From Peribacillus simplex (GTDB lineage: Bacteria > Bacillota > Bacilli > Bacillales > DSM-1321), in assembly GCF_001542915.1 (NCBI RefSeq), contig NZ_LNNH01000038.1, positions 1 through 64,000 on the forward strand: a stretch of DNA of 64,000 nucleotides. Reading direction: 5' to 3'. Made by a program: the position numbers and the translations under genes. The notes beneath the pieces are model-generated. The model had not been told where the DNA came from and did no database searches. It saw nothing but the letters and a program-made list of their open reading frames with translations. Numbering within the stretch: position 1 is the stretch's first letter; each line of letters starts with the position of its first letter. This document shows, piece after piece, positions 1 through 9,141 of this stretch.

Positions 1-385
1 CCGAGCTGACCTCCATTTTGACCTCCCATCATCATGCCAGGCTGACCTCCATTTTGGCCTCCCATCATGCCGGGCTGGCCTCCGTTTTGGCCTCCCATCA
101 TGCCGGGCTGGCCTCCATTTTGGCCTCCCATCATCATGCCGGGCTGGCCTCCGTTTTGGCCTCCCATCATGCCGGGCTGGCCTCCATTTTGGCCTCCCAT
201 CATCATGCCAGGCTGGCCTCCGTTTTGGCCTGGCATCATCATGCCAGGCTGGCCTCCATTTTGGCCTCCCATCATCATGCCGGGCTGACCTCCGTTTTGG
301 CCTCCCATCATCATGCCGGGCTGACCTCCATTTTGACCTCCCATCATCATGCCGGGCTGGCCTCCGTTTTGGCCTGGCATTACGA
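1..385 (-). repeat. In-frame 36/39-bp tandem repeats encoding Gly/Met/Gln-rich units
   Basis: About ten near-identical units encode PGMMMGGQNGGQ, or PGMMGGQNGGQ with one Met fewer, on the minus strand inside safA. Unit length alternates between 36 and 33 bp because the number of Met (atg) codons varies. The array probably continues beyond the window. Confidence 0.85.
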
Positions 386-1775
386 AGGGTTGATATTGTT
401 GGGCTTGATCTGATTCAGCTGACTCTGTTTCATATTGATATTGCATCGGATTGCCCATCTGTGGATAGGCCCCTAAATTCGGATCATGGTAATGGGGCTG
501 TGATTGATCGGATTGATATTGATGATAATCAGGATGGTGATGCTCATAGGCGTTCATTGATTGACCAGGTTGATACTGCCCCTTCACTTCCGGCCCATAC
601 GTTCCAAGCAACCCCTTATTACAGCCACAATCTTCTTCATCTTCAGACTGTTGCGGGTGATTATGATGATTGTATGGCGATTCGCTTGGTGACTCATGGT
701 CTTGTTGCATATATGAGCCCGCTACTTGATGCTGCTGCCCCATCATCCCCCCATAAAAATGGTGCGGCATCGGCGCAGATGCTTGATATGGATAGTGTTG
801 TTGCTGATTGTATGGATTCATGCTTGCACCTTGAACATACCCTTGCGGCCCCATCGATTGCATGTCAGGAGATTCCCCCCAAATCTCGGAGCTTTCATCC
901 ATCATTTGATAGCCTTGTGTTTCCTGGTTCCCATAGCCGCCATGATAAGGGGCTTGCATCCCCTGCATCGGCATATGCGCCCATGGCGGAGGCTGCATGT
1001 TATAGCCGGTTCCTGGCATGATTGGCGTCATTGGAATGCAATCATCCACAGGCTCACAATATTCCTGACTTGGCGATACGTCTGGCTTCTTCTTCTTTTT
1101 CTTTTTAGCGACCGGCTCTTCTTTCTTCGGTAATGGCGGCGGTGCAGGGGGCTTTTGCACACTCATATTGGTCATGTTGACCATATAATAATTATTGATA
1201 TCGACCTCAGGAATCACTGGTGTCGGTACCTGGACTTCTTTTGGAACGATTATTTGCTTTTCTTTCACGATTGGCTTTGGCTGTTCTTTCATCGGTGGTT
1301 GATACTTTGGCTGTTCCTTCATCGGTGGCTGGTACTTTGGCTGTTCTTTCATCGGTGGCTGGTACTTTGGCTGTTCCTTCATCGGTGGCTGGTACTTTGG
1401 CTGTTCTTTCATTGGTGGCTGATACTTTGGCTGTTCCTTCATCGGTGGCTGGTACTTTGGCTGTTCCTTCATCGGTGGCTGATACTTTGGCTGTTCTTTG
1501 ACTGGCGGTTGCATCATTTGCTGCTCTTTCATAGGTGCCGGCTGAGCTGGATACTGTTGAATCTGGGATTCTTTCACTCCCATATGAATGTTGGGTTTAA
1601 TCGTTTCTTTTATTACTGCTCCGGTTGTCCCTGGTATTTTAATTTTCATTCCCGGCATCATCATGTCCGGGTTGCTTAATTGAGCGTTCACTTTTTTAAG
1701 TTCTTCAAAACTGACGCCGTATTTTTTGGCGAGTTTCCAAAGTGTATCGCCTTTTTGGACTATATGAATTTTCAC
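1..1775 (-). CDS. safA: SafA-like spore coat assembly protein, LysM N-terminus, partial (runs off left edge)
   Basis: An open frame runs on the minus strand from a GTG at 1775 to the window edge (591 codons, no stop seen). The GTG is preceded by a strong AGGAGGGG ribosome binding site about 9 nt away. Residues 1-50 are a LysM domain (VQKGDTLWKLAKKYGV, then NPDMMMPGMKIKIP), which in SafA binds the spore cortex/coat interface. Next come eight 10-residue repeats of the type KEQPKYQPPM, a Lys-rich stretch, a Met/Gln/Tyr/Pro-rich region, and a Gly-rich PGMMMGGQNGGQ repeat region at the edge. SafA is the inner-coat morphogenetic protein that interacts with SpoVID, encoded near 35 kb here, and lies beside the nad genes in B. 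subtilis as it does here. The Pro- and Gly-rich repeats are much more extensive than in B. subtilis SafA. The C-terminus is not visible. The family call is firm; the orthology rests on LysM plus location. Confidence 0.85.
   Translation of the reverse strand, partial: MKIHIVQKGDTLWKLAKKYGVSFEELKKVNAQLSNPDMMMPGMKIKIPGTTGAVIKETIKPNIHMGVKESQIQQYPAQPAPMKEQQMMQPPVKEQPKYQPPMKEQPKYQPPMKEQPKYQPPMKEQPKYQPPMKEQPKYQPPMKEQPKYQPPMKEQPKYQPPMKEQPKPIVKEKQIIVPKEVQVPTPVIPEVDINNYYMVNMTNMSVQKPPAPPPLPKKEEPVAKKKKKKKPDVSPSQEYCEPVDDCIPMTPIMPGTGYNMQPPPWAHMPMQGMQAPYHGGYGNQETQGYQMMDESSEIWGESPDMQSMGPQGYVQGASMNPYNQQQHYPYQASAPMPHHFYGGMMGQQHQVAGSYMQQDHESPSESPYNHHNHPQQSEDEEDCGCNKGLLGTYGPEVKGQYQPGQSMNAYEHHHPDYHQYQSDQSQPHYHDPNLGAYPQMGNPMQYQYETESAESDQAQQYQPFVMPGQNGGQPGMMMGGQNGGQPGMMMGGQNGGQPGMMMGGQNGGQPGMMMPGQNGGQPGMMMGGQNGGQPGMMGGQNGGQPGMMMGGQNGGQPGMMGGQNGGQPGMMGGQNGGQPGMMMGGQNGGQL
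1275..1514 (-). repeat. Eight in-frame 30-bp tandem repeats (KEQPKYQPPM) in safA
   Basis: The motif ctttggctgttc recurs at exact 30-bp spacing (1275, 1305, 1335, 1365, 1395, 1425, 1455, 1485) with only third-position-like changes. On the coding minus strand each unit gives a Lys-Glu-Gln-Pro-Lys-Tyr-Gln-Pro-Pro-Met decapeptide. Repeats of this kind change copy number easily. The Lys, Gln and Tyr content would suit cross-linking in the coat (inference). Confidence 0.9.
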
Positions 1776-2069
1776 GCTGATAACCCCTCCTGTGCATATG
1801 TCCATATATACTATGATGTAGTGGGTGAATTGCTATTATTTTTATCATGAAAACTTATGCTTCAAAATGGCCTTTTATGATTGGATCAATGATTTAGGCG
1901 CACCGATGCCCACTTTCTCGGCGAAGAAATAAGCACGAAAAACAGTTCACCCCTTCTTCCTAAGCCGCCTTTCTTTAAGGTCCAGTCTAAATTCAAGGAA
2001 TTCCGGGTATAAGAAAGTAGATGGCTTAAGCTATATCTGGCATTTATATTTTTACTGGGAGGAATGTTA

Positions 2070-2915
2070 ATGAAATGGAAGGGACGACAGGGCAGTTCGA
2101 ACGTCGAGGACAAAAGGGGAATGAGCGGCAAAGGGATGGCAGGCATCGGTGGCGGGGTCGGCTTAATCATCGTCTTGATCGTTACGCTGCTTGGAGGCAA
2201 CCCAAGCGATTTACTGGGCGGCTTGACTTCACCTAATCCTGGAAGCGGCGGCACTTATGTGGAAAGTGATGAAGAAAAGGAACTTGCACAGTTTGTGTCG
2301 GTCGTCCTGGCAGATACGGAGCGGGTCTGGACTGAGGAATTCCGGGAAAACGGCCTGAATTATGAAGAACCGACTCTTGTCCTGTACTCAGGAAGCGTGC
2401 AATCGGCATGCGGGATCGCAGGTTCATCAGTGGGACCGTTTTATTGTCCAGGCGATAAGAAGCTATATATCGATCTCAGTTTTTATCAGGAGTTAAAGGA
2501 AGAATTCCAGGCACCAGGGGATTTTGCCATGGCCTATGTGATTGCTCATGAAGTCGGGCACCACGTCCAGACATTATTGGGAACAACGGAAAAGGTTATG
2601 CCGGATCGTTCCAAGGTTAGTGAAACCGAATATAATAAATATTCTGTCCGCCTTGAATTACAGGCCGATTATTTAGCTGGGGTGTGGGCACATCATGTCC
2701 AGGGGGAGAATTTACTTGAGAAAGGCGATCTTGATGAGGCTTTGAATGCAGCCAGCGGCGTGGGGGATGACTCCATCCAGAAAAAAGCACAAGGCTACGC
2801 AGTTCCCGACAGCTTCACACACGGTACGTCCGAACAGCGAAAACGTTGGTTCAATAAGGGGTTCGAATCCGGAAATATGAATGAAGGCAATACGTTTGAA
2901 GCAAAAAATCTTTAA
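2070..2915 (+). CDS. YpfJ-type (KPN_02809 family) membrane-anchored neutral zinc metallopeptidase
   Basis: 281 aa. The start at 2070 is chosen over the in-frame ATG at 2064 because the GGAGG at 2058-2062 then sits 7 nt upstream, and because the family begins MKWKGR. After a basic N-terminus there is one transmembrane segment (about residues 24-45, Gly then Leu/Ile/Val rich), then an extracytoplasmic zinc-peptidase domain with H160-E-V-G-H164 and a downstream LELQADYLAG helix that carries the likely third ligand region. The members I know are called 'neutral zinc metallopeptidase' without an established substrate. The gene is monocistronic between safA and nadA, a position without an equivalent in the B. 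subtilis order as I recall it. It ends at a bidirectional terminator. Confidence 0.85.
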   Translation: MKWKGRQGSSNVEDKRGMSGKGMAGIGGGVGLIIVLIVTLLGGNPSDLLGGLTSPNPGSGGTYVESDEEKELAQFVSVVLADTERVWTEEFRENGLNYEEPTLVLYSGSVQSACGIAGSSVGPFYCPGDKKLYIDLSFYQELKEEFQAPGDFAMAYVIAHEVGHHVQTLLGTTEKVMPDRSKVSETEYNKYSVRLELQADYLAGVWAHHVQGENLLEKGDLDEALNAASGVGDDSIQKKAQGYAVPDSFTHGTSEQRKRWFNKGFESGNMNEGNTFEAKNL

Positions 2916-2940
2916 TGGCAATCAAATACGGGCAATACAT

Positions 2941-2969
2941 AAAAAGGGGGCTGCAAGGGCCTCCTTTTT
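2941..2969. terminator. Bidirectional rho-independent terminator
   Basis: aaaaagggggc / ggcctccttttt form an 11-bp stem around a short loop, flanked by A- and T-runs on both sides. It serves the metallopeptidase gene on plus and nadA on minus. Confidence 0.75.
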
Positions 2970-3005
2970 CCAATGTCCAATAAGCCTGGAGATAGACAGG
3001 CGATT

Positions 3006-4112
3006 TCAGGCCCGTTCAAGCATTCGATTTAAAGCAAGGATTGCATCAGCCGCAATTTTTTTTTCCACTTTTATCGGGTTGATGATTTGATCTGCTTCGA
3101 TTGATTCAAGAGCCCATAGCAGATGCGGTAAATCTATCCGGTTCATCGTAAGGCATGGGCACATATTCGGATTTAGGGAGATGATTTGCTTGTCTGGATT
3201 ATTGGCGATTAGTCGCTTGACAAGATTCATTTCCGTTCCGATTGCCCAAGAGCTTCCCGCTTGTGCCTTTTCAATCATATCAATGATATAAGATGTGGAA
3301 CCGGCATAATCCGACATGGCAACCACTTCCCGGCGGCATTCCGGATGGACGATGATATTCATGGCAGGCTGCTCTTTCCTAAGTGCTTCAATATTCGCCG
3401 TCGTGAAATTTTCATGGACCGAACAATGCCCTTTCCATAGCAGCACCTTCAGATCCTTTCGTTCACCTTCATGGATCAGTTCCTCCTTGTGAGGATCCCA
3501 AACAGCCATTTCCTCCAACGGAATGCCAATATCAAAGGCTGTATTCCGGCCAAGGTGCTGATCGGGGAGAAACAGGATCCGTTCTTTTTGCTCAAGGGCC
3601 CATGAGACCATCTCTTGTGCATTGGAAGAAGTCACCGTAGCTCCGCCATTCTTCCCCACAAATGCTTTGATGGCCGCAGTCGAATTAACGTAAGTAAGCG
3701 GAAGGATAGAATCTCCAAATAATTCCTGAAGCTTTGTCCAGGCCCGTTCCGTTTGATCGATATCCGCCATATCTGCCATCGAACAGCCTGCACGCATGTC
3801 AGGCAGAATGACGGTCTGCCCTTCTTCTGTCAAAATATCGGCCGTTTCGGCCATGAAATGCACACCGCAAAACACGATATAATCCGCTTCACGATTTTGG
3901 GCGGAAAGCTGGGCCAACTGAAGTGAATCTCCCGTTACATCGGAAAACCGGATCACTTCCTCCCGTTGATAATGATGACCAGGTATATAAAGACGGTTAC
4001 CTAAGCGCCTTTTTATGGCTAGTACCGTTTTTTCTATATCCTCCACTGTCATCGTTTTGTACTTTTCAGGCAGGACATTCCTTGCCGTGCCAGCCATCTC
4101 CAGTATATTCAT
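3006..4112 (-). CDS. nadA: Quinolinate synthase A (NadA)
   Basis: 368 aa. The enzyme condenses iminoaspartate (from NadB) with dihydroxyacetone phosphate to give quinolinate, using an oxygen-sensitive [4Fe-4S] cluster. Cys residues in the expected contexts are visible: [29 protein letters not shown] and [11 protein letters not shown]. The N-terminal AIKRRLGNR...GHHYQREEV segment is typical of the long Bacillus-type NadA. The start overlaps the nadC stop by 4 bp (ATGA), indicating translational coupling. It is the last gene of the nadB-nadC-nadA operon and ends at the shared terminator at 2941-2969. Confidence 0.97.
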   Translation of the reverse strand: MNILEMAGTARNVLPEKYKTMTVEDIEKTVLAIKRRLGNRLYIPGHHYQREEVIRFSDVTGDSLQLAQLSAQNREADYIVFCGVHFMAETADILTEEGQTVILPDMRAGCSMADMADIDQTERAWTKLQELFGDSILPLTYVNSTAAIKAFVGKNGGATVTSSNAQEMVSWALEQKERILFLPDQHLGRNTAFDIGIPLEEMAVWDPHKEELIHEGERKDLKVLLWKGHCSVHENFTTANIEALRKEQPAMNIIVHPECRREVVAMSDYAGSTSYIIDMIEKAQAGSSWAIGTEMNLVKRLIANNPDKQIISLNPNMCPCLTMNRIDLPHLLWALESIEADQIINPIKVEKKIAADAILALNRMLERA

Positions 4113-4960
4113 TTCAATACCCCCTCACATTCTGTAACTTTTGCACTGATATCAAGAGCCCGGACGCTGTGCGTCAGACAGCCCAACGAAATGTAATCCA
4201 CTCCCGTTTCACGAAATGTCGCTAACTTGCCCAGCGTAATCCCTCCTGAAGCTTCCGTTATGATATGGCCAGGAACCGATTTGATCCATTGCTTGATTTC
4301 GTCAGGACTCCTGTTATCGAACATGATGATATCCGCACCGGCTTCCACAGCCTCAAGGACCTGTTCCAATGATTCCGTTTCAACCTCCACCTTACATGTA
4401 TGCCCCAGTTTTGCTTTGACCGCCTGAACCGCTTCGGTAATCGAACCTGCGAAAGCAATATGATTATCTTTGATCATGACGGCGTCATACAAACCATTTC
4501 GATGATTGAAGGCCCCGCCTGAGCGGACCGCGTATTTTTCAAGCATTCGCAGGCCAGGCGTGGTTTTCCTTGTATCACATGCCCTTGTCTTCGTCCCCGC
4601 TAAGATCATCGTCGCTTCATGGGCAAGCGTGGCAATTCCCGACATGCGCTGCACCAAATTCAAAACAACCCGTTCCCCTTTTAACAGCAAAGCCATATTG
4701 CCTGTCATCCGTGCAAGCTTTTGACCCGTTTCAAACACTTCACCATCCCGGACATGGAGGGTCACCTCGATTTGGTTATCCAACAAGGCAAACCCTGTCC
4801 TGATGACGTCGCTTCCGCTAAAAACCCCGCCCTCCTTTGCAATGAATGTCAACGCCCCCTGCTTTGACGGACCGAAAATCGTATCACTCGTTACATCACA
4901 TTCCCCGATGTCCTCGATCAAAAAATGCTCCAGCATTCGCTTAAGCTTCAATATGTTCAT
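4109..4960 (-). CDS. nadC: Nicotinate-nucleotide pyrophosphorylase (quinolinate phosphoribosyltransferase)
   Basis: 283 aa. It converts quinolinate and PRPP to nicotinate mononucleotide with release of CO2, the third step of de novo NAD synthesis. The sequence shows the family signature: [40 protein letters not shown] and EVEVETES...IMFDN. It sits between nadB (20-bp overlap at its 5' end) and nadA (4-bp overlap at its 3' end), so the three proteins are translated as one coupled unit. A GAAGGGAAG ribosome binding site lies inside the 3' end of nadB. Confidence 0.97.
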   Translation of the reverse strand: MNILKLKRMLEHFLIEDIGECDVTSDTIFGPSKQGALTFIAKEGGVFSGSDVIRTGFALLDNQIEVTLHVRDGEVFETGQKLARMTGNMALLLKGERVVLNLVQRMSGIATLAHEATMILAGTKTRACDTRKTTPGLRMLEKYAVRSGGAFNHRNGLYDAVMIKDNHIAFAGSITEAVQAVKAKLGHTCKVEVETESLEQVLEAVEAGADIIMFDNRSPDEIKQWIKSVPGHIITEASGGITLGKLATFRETGVDYISLGCLTHSVRALDISAKVTECEGVLK

Positions 4961-6524
4961 ACTGTCGTCTTCCCTTCATTCTGTTTTTCACGTCTTGGCA
5001 TGCAAGGATGACCGATTTTCCAAGCCATAGGGAGTCATCTTCGCTTGGATAATCACTGCGGTAATGACCGCCCCTGCTTTCCGTTCTAGTCAACGCCGAT
5101 TCGGCAATCAGCCAAGCTACGATAATGGCGTTAGCTTTGGTGATTTCTGCTAGTGATCGTCCGGTAACTTCCAGATGCAGCAGGTTTTCGATGTGAAAAG
5201 CCTCGAGATAATTCTTCAAACGAATTAACCCCGCTTCCGTCCGGACGATGCCCGCTTCATTCATCAATTTTTCCTTCAATGCCCGTAAATCAGGTAAAGA
5301 AGCAACATGACAGGCACATTGGGACCGCTCTTTTTCTTTTGGCAGCTCCCTTGCTGGCGTATGAGCAAGCAAATCGCCAAGGATCTTGCCAAAAACCAGC
5401 CCTTCGAGAAGTGAATTGCTTGCCAGTCGGTTCGCACCATGCACACCCGTGCATGCCACCTCACCGACTGCATACAAAGAAGGGACAGAGGTTCTCCCCC
5501 ACTCATCCACTTCGATTCCTCCCATTAAAAAGTGGTTCCCAGGTGCAACCGGGATCTTTCCGAATTGGAGATCCACCCCGCTTCTCTCACATAATGAGCT
5601 CACCGTCGGGAATCGCTTTTTAAAATCCTTGATCATCGAAATATCCAAAAATACCTTTTCACCGCGCTGTAAATAAGAAAAAATCGTCTGTGCGACAATA
5701 TGCCTCGGGGCGAGATCCTTCAACCGATGTACATCCTGCATGATCGGCATTCCATCTTCAGTCACTAATAGGGCGCCGTCACCACGGACCGCTTCCGAAA
5801 TAAGACCTTCGGCTTTGTTATTCACAAAAAGCAGTGTCGGATGGAACTGGATGAATTCCATATCACGAACCTTCGCCCCCGCCTTGAACGCAAGCGCGAT
5901 TCCATCACCTGATACCGTTTGTGAATTAGATGTAAAACGGTATAGCGAACCGCATCCGCCCGTTGCCAGAACCGTTTGCTCTGCATGATAGAAAGCCAGT
6001 TTCCCTGACCTATCAAGGGTTTTGACGCCGATGCAAGATTCATCTTCACCGATGATCAACTCCACCGCGGCCTCATTCTCGATTACCTGAACCTTCGAGC
6101 TTTTCAAGCATTCTATTAGGTGCTCCATCATGTACTTTCCTGTACCATCGCCGTGACTATGAAGGATTCTCCTTTCACTATGGGCACCCTCCATGCCAAA
6201 CATCAGCCTGCCGTCATGACTTCGGTCAAATTGCATACCGGACTGGATAAGTTCAGAGATCGCCAAAGGGGCCCCCTCGACAAGTTTTTCCACTGCCTTC
6301 ACTTTGTTATGGTGCTGGCCGGCAGCCAGCGTATCTTTTTTATGTAAGGATACCCCATCCTGATCGGATAGTGCCGCGGCAATCCCTCCTTGCGCCAAGT
6401 AGGAATTACTATGACGAAGCTCTGATTTTGTGATGAGTATCACATGTTTATGGTCACTTGCTTCCAATACCGTTTTCAAGGCTGCAATACCACTGCCTAT
6501 CACGATGACTTCCGTTCTAACCAT
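4941..6524 (-). CDS. nadB: L-aspartate oxidase
   Basis: 527 aa. This FAD enzyme oxidises L-aspartate to iminoaspartate for NadA. It has an N-terminal dinucleotide fold (VIVIGSGIAALKTVLEAS, residues 6-23), the SYLAQGGIAAA loop, the HSHGDGTGKYM motif, the PGNHFLMGGIEVDEWGRTS substrate-side motif and a GANRLASNSLLEGLVFG segment, with a C-terminal helical domain. The ATG follows an ACAGGAGGTAAAT ribosome binding site. It heads the nadBCA operon and diverges from nifS across a 102-bp control region containing a candidate NadR operator. Confidence 0.97.
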   Translation of the reverse strand: MVRTEVIVIGSGIAALKTVLEASDHKHVILITKSELRHSNSYLAQGGIAAALSDQDGVSLHKKDTLAAGQHHNKVKAVEKLVEGAPLAISELIQSGMQFDRSHDGRLMFGMEGAHSERRILHSHGDGTGKYMMEHLIECLKSSKVQVIENEAAVELIIGEDESCIGVKTLDRSGKLAFYHAEQTVLATGGCGSLYRFTSNSQTVSGDGIALAFKAGAKVRDMEFIQFHPTLLFVNNKAEGLISEAVRGDGALLVTEDGMPIMQDVHRLKDLAPRHIVAQTIFSYLQRGEKVFLDISMIKDFKKRFPTVSSLCERSGVDLQFGKIPVAPGNHFLMGGIEVDEWGRTSVPSLYAVGEVACTGVHGANRLASNSLLEGLVFGKILGDLLAHTPARELPKEKERSQCACHVASLPDLRALKEKLMNEAGIVRTEAGLIRLKNYLEAFHIENLLHLEVTGRSLAEITKANAIIVAWLIAESALTRTESRGGHYRSDYPSEDDSLWLGKSVILACQDVKNRMKGRRQYEHIEA

Positions 6525-6548
6525 GATTATTTACCTCCTGTTTACGAC

Positions 6549-6593
6549 AGGTGTCTTGACAACTATATTTACATATTATTAAACTATTATCAA
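6549..6593. promoter_or_regulatory. Divergent nadB/nifS promoter region with candidate NadR operator
   Basis: An inverted repeat AGGTGTC-TT-GACAACT (6549-6564; one mismatch between arms) sits between the divergent genes. The plus-strand TTGACA at 6556-6561 is a likely -35 for nifS. On the minus strand TTGATA (6588-6593) and TAAATA (6566-6571), 16 bp apart, form a nadB promoter whose start region is covered by the repeat. In B. subtilis the repressor NadR (YrxA), encoded here by the second gene on the nifS side, represses both divergent units in the presence of nicotinic acid. That this repeat is the operator is inferred. Confidence 0.55.
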
Positions 6594-6626
6594 GAGTTTT
6601 TTAGAATGAAGGATGGAAGTGATTTA

Positions 6627-7754
6627 GTGATCTATTTGGACTATGCGGCCACTACGCCGATGGATGAAGAAGCGATCGACGTGTACAGCCAAGCCTCCCG
6701 GAGGTTTTTCGGGAACGCAAGCAGTTTGCATGATATTGGCTCTGATAGTGCACGTTTATTGGATATGTCACGACAGCAACTGGCAGATATGCTGAATATA
6801 AAAAAAGAAGGCATCATCTTCACGAGCGGTGGTTCGGAAGGCAATATGCTTGCAATCGATACATTTATCGCTTCAAAACCAGCTTGGCAAAACCATCTGA
6901 TTGTTAGCCGGACCGAGCATGCATCGATTGCCAACTATATCTGCAAGCTTGAACAATCCGGCTACGAGGTGACGTATTTACGGCATTGGGAAGATGGCCT
7001 CATCGATATCGAACACCTGAGGGGAGCTCTGTCGGAGAAAACCTGCCTGGTCATTGTCCAGCATGTGAATTCTGAAATAGGTGTCATTCAGCCCATTGAG
7101 CAAATAAGCAGAATCGTTCGGGAGCATCAAGCCTTTTTGCATGTCGATTGTGTTCAATCATTTGCAAAGTTGCCACTGGATAGGTTATCCGCTTTATGTG
7201 ATGGAATGTCCATTTCCAGCCATAAAGTTTATGGACCAAAAGGGACCGGGGCCGCGATTTTCCCAGCCATCCAGCATTTAAAGGCTTTGATTCCGAATGT
7301 CACGCATGAATCTGGATTCCGTCCTGGTACGGTGGATGTCCCCAGTATAGCCTCGTTCGTGACAGCTGCCAAAAATTTAGGAGATATCATCGAAAATGAG
7401 CATAGGCGGATTTTCATGCTTAGGATTCAATTGATTCACCAACTAACGGAAAGAAAGGTCGACTTTCAAATCATCGAAGCGAAAACTGAGCAATTGCCGC
7501 ACATCCTCGCTTTGACCTTCGCGGGTTTGCAAGGGCAGTACATCATGCTCGAATTAAACAGGAAGGGCTTCGCGGTATCGACGGGGAGCGCCTGTCAGAT
7601 CGGTAAACAGGAGCCATCCAAAACCATGATGGCAATCGGGAAAAACGAAGAAGAAGCCCATCAATTCGTCCGCCTTTCCTTTGGAAAACATACCACTGCA
7701 GATGATATTCACAAATTGGCAGACTGCCTCGAAGGAGTGGCTGCCATTCGATAA
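6627..7754 (+). CDS. nifS: NifS-type cysteine desulfurase dedicated to NadA Fe-S cluster assembly
   Basis: 375 aa from GTG 6627, chosen because GGAAG lies upstream at normal spacing and because B. subtilis NifS begins M-IYLDYAATTPM; the longer ATG-initiated frame has no ribosome binding site. It is a PLP fold-type I enzyme that takes sulfur from cysteine as an enzyme-bound persulfide. Visible features are the PLP lysine K200 (SSHKVYGPKG) and the active-site cysteine C323 in the mobile loop GSACQIGKQEPS. Its divergent pairing with nadBCA and linkage to nadR fit the known role of B. subtilis NifS in maturing the NadA cluster (family knowledge). Confidence 0.93.
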   Translation: MIYLDYAATTPMDEEAIDVYSQASRRFFGNASSLHDIGSDSARLLDMSRQQLADMLNIKKEGIIFTSGGSEGNMLAIDTFIASKPAWQNHLIVSRTEHASIANYICKLEQSGYEVTYLRHWEDGLIDIEHLRGALSEKTCLVIVQHVNSEIGVIQPIEQISRIVREHQAFLHVDCVQSFAKLPLDRLSALCDGMSISSHKVYGPKGTGAAIFPAIQHLKALIPNVTHESGFRPGTVDVPSIASFVTAAKNLGDIIENEHRRIFMLRIQLIHQLTERKVDFQIIEAKTEQLPHILALTFAGLQGQYIMLELNRKGFAVSTGSACQIGKQEPSKTMMAIGKNEEEAHQFVRLSFGKHTTADDIHKLADCLEGVAAIR

Positions 7755-7800
7755 GACCGGCCATTCTATGGTAGAATGTTTATCATAAAGAGGTGAATGA

Positions 7801-8334
7801 ATGATGGAAAGAAAGAAATTACTCGGGGAAGAAAGACGGACGAAACTTTTACATATATTGCAAACAAGCCCAGAGCCCGTTACTGGCAGCGAACTTTCGC
7901 AAATGACGAATGTAAGCCGCCAAGTCATCGTTGGCGATATAACGCTTCTGAAAGCACGGAATGAACCGATCATTGCCACGAGCCAAGGCTATATGTTCTT
8001 ACCGACCGAAAGCACGAAAAAGCCCGAAAGGATCATCGCTTGCCAGCACGATCCTTCCCGGACGCAGGAAGAGCTATATCTGCTCGTGGATATCGGCATC
8101 ACGGTGAAGGATGTCAAAATCGAGCACCCTGTATACGGTGACCTTACTGCTTCCATCATGGTCAGCAGCCGTAAGGAAGTCCAGCAATTCCTCTCAAGGG
8201 TATCTGCCACGAATGCTTCCTTTTTATCGGAGCTAACGAGCGGCATCCATCTCCATACACTGAGCGCATCTTCCGAGGAACTGCTTGACGAGGCGGAGGA
8301 GGCACTAAGGGACGCCGGCATATTGGTTGATTGA
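7801..8334 (+). CDS. nadR: NAD biosynthesis transcriptional repressor NadR (NiaR/YrxA)
   Basis: 177 aa. An N-terminal winged helix-turn-helix (RTKLLHILQTSPEPVTGSEL...NVSRQVIVGDI, about residues 13-50) is followed by a C-terminal 3H domain with conserved histidines (IEHPVYGDL and GIHLHTLS), the nicotinate-sensing, metal-binding module of the NiaR family. A GAGGTGAATGA ribosome binding site precedes adjacent ATGs at 7801 and 7804. The gene lies 46 bp after nifS, so it is probably autoregulated through the divergent nadB/nifS operator. A terminator follows immediately. Confidence 0.93.
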   Translation: MMERKKLLGEERRTKLLHILQTSPEPVTGSELSQMTNVSRQVIVGDITLLKARNEPIIATSQGYMFLPTESTKKPERIIACQHDPSRTQEELYLLVDIGITVKDVKIEHPVYGDLTASIMVSSRKEVQQFLSRVSATNASFLSELTSGIHLHTLSASSEELLDEAEEALRDAGILVD

Positions 8335-8341
8335 CTGAACG

Positions 8342-8369
8342 AACCCCATCTTATCTGGAGGGGTTTTTT
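8342..8369 (+). terminator. Rho-independent terminator of nifS-nadR
   Basis: aacccc / ggggtt stem followed by a run of T, 7 bp after the nadR stop. Confidence 0.7.
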
Positions 8370-8382
8370 CTTGTCTGACTAT

Positions 8383-9141
8383 CTATACTTGCTGCTGATC
8401 CGAATGGCTTTCATGGGAGCTGTCTTGGCCTGATTGGCTTTCATTGCTTCTCAATTGGCCAATGAGGTTGAGGACGGAACCGACCGCTTGTATCCAGCCC
8501 CCCATCGTCTGTATTAATTCAGCATCTGTCTGCTTTTCGTCTAAATCAGGATATTGATATTTTTGTTTTCCCTCCTCGTTTTCTTCTTGTTTGCCTTCAT
8601 CGTTTTCTTGTTTTTCACCTTCATCATTTTCCTGATCTTTTTCAAGGATGCTATTTCTTAATTCGCTAATTCCACCAATCGCTTGCATCGAATTCCCGAT
8701 CGCCTGCAAAATATTCCCCGTGACATTCAAGGCCTGTTCAGGTTCATCAGGATTTTCGTATGCCCCCGCTACCGCTGTTCCCCCGCCTAACGCCTGAATC
8801 AGGTTGCCTTTGATGATCAATTCCTGCTTCGTCACCTCATCGAAGTCAATGACCAAGCCTAAGATGACAGTCGAATTACCGATCGCCTGTATTTGATTGC
8901 CGAATTTATCTAGTGACCATGTTTCTTCCGCATCCGCCAATATCGCATTTCCTGTCGCTTGAAGTTCATTGCCGATCAAATCCAGGTTTTTGCGGAAATC
9001 CTCATCGAACACTTTCGATGGTGTTCCTCCAACAGCAGAAATGACCGTCCCTATCGCTTGCGTCCAAGAACCGAAAGTTTCCTTGAATTGACTATCCATC
9101 TCTACTGAACACCACCCGCTCCATGCATTTTTAATACTCAC
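8383..9141 (-). CDS. Repetitive QAIGN-repeat protein of unknown function (DUF6944-like)
   Basis: 252 aa from GTG 9141. An alternative start is ATG 9099, which has a GGTGGTG about 10 nt upstream, better than anything before 9141. The protein is built from six or seven degenerate repeats of about 30 residues, each with a G-N-x-[IL]-Q-A-[ITLV]-G core (TQAIGT, LQATGN, IQAIGN, IQALGG, LQAIGN, MQAIGG, IQAVGS). They are interrupted near residues 170-200 by an acidic Glu/Lys/Asn/Asp linker. There is no signal peptide or membrane segment. It resembles a family of repetitive Bacillus proteins I know only as DUF6944; no function is known to me. It stands alone between two terminators. Confidence 0.7.
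   Translation of the reverse strand: MSIKNAWSGWCSVEMDSQFKETFGSWTQAIGTVISAVGGTPSKVFDEDFRKNLDLIGNELQATGNAILADAEETWSLDKFGNQIQAIGNSTVILGLVIDFDEVTKQELIIKGNLIQALGGGTAVAGAYENPDEPEQALNVTGNILQAIGNSMQAIGGISELRNSILEKDQENDEGEKQENDEGKQEENEEGKQKYQYPDLDEKQTDAELIQTMGGWIQAVGSVLNLIGQLRSNESQSGQDSSHESHSDQQQV

Noticed and set aside
18..1679. Several plus-strand open frames of 70-190 codons with His/Leu/Ala- or Trp/Leu/Phe-rich repeats
   Set aside because: They lie antisense to the safA repeat regions; their open length is a by-product of the low-complexity coding repeats. No ribosome binding sites.
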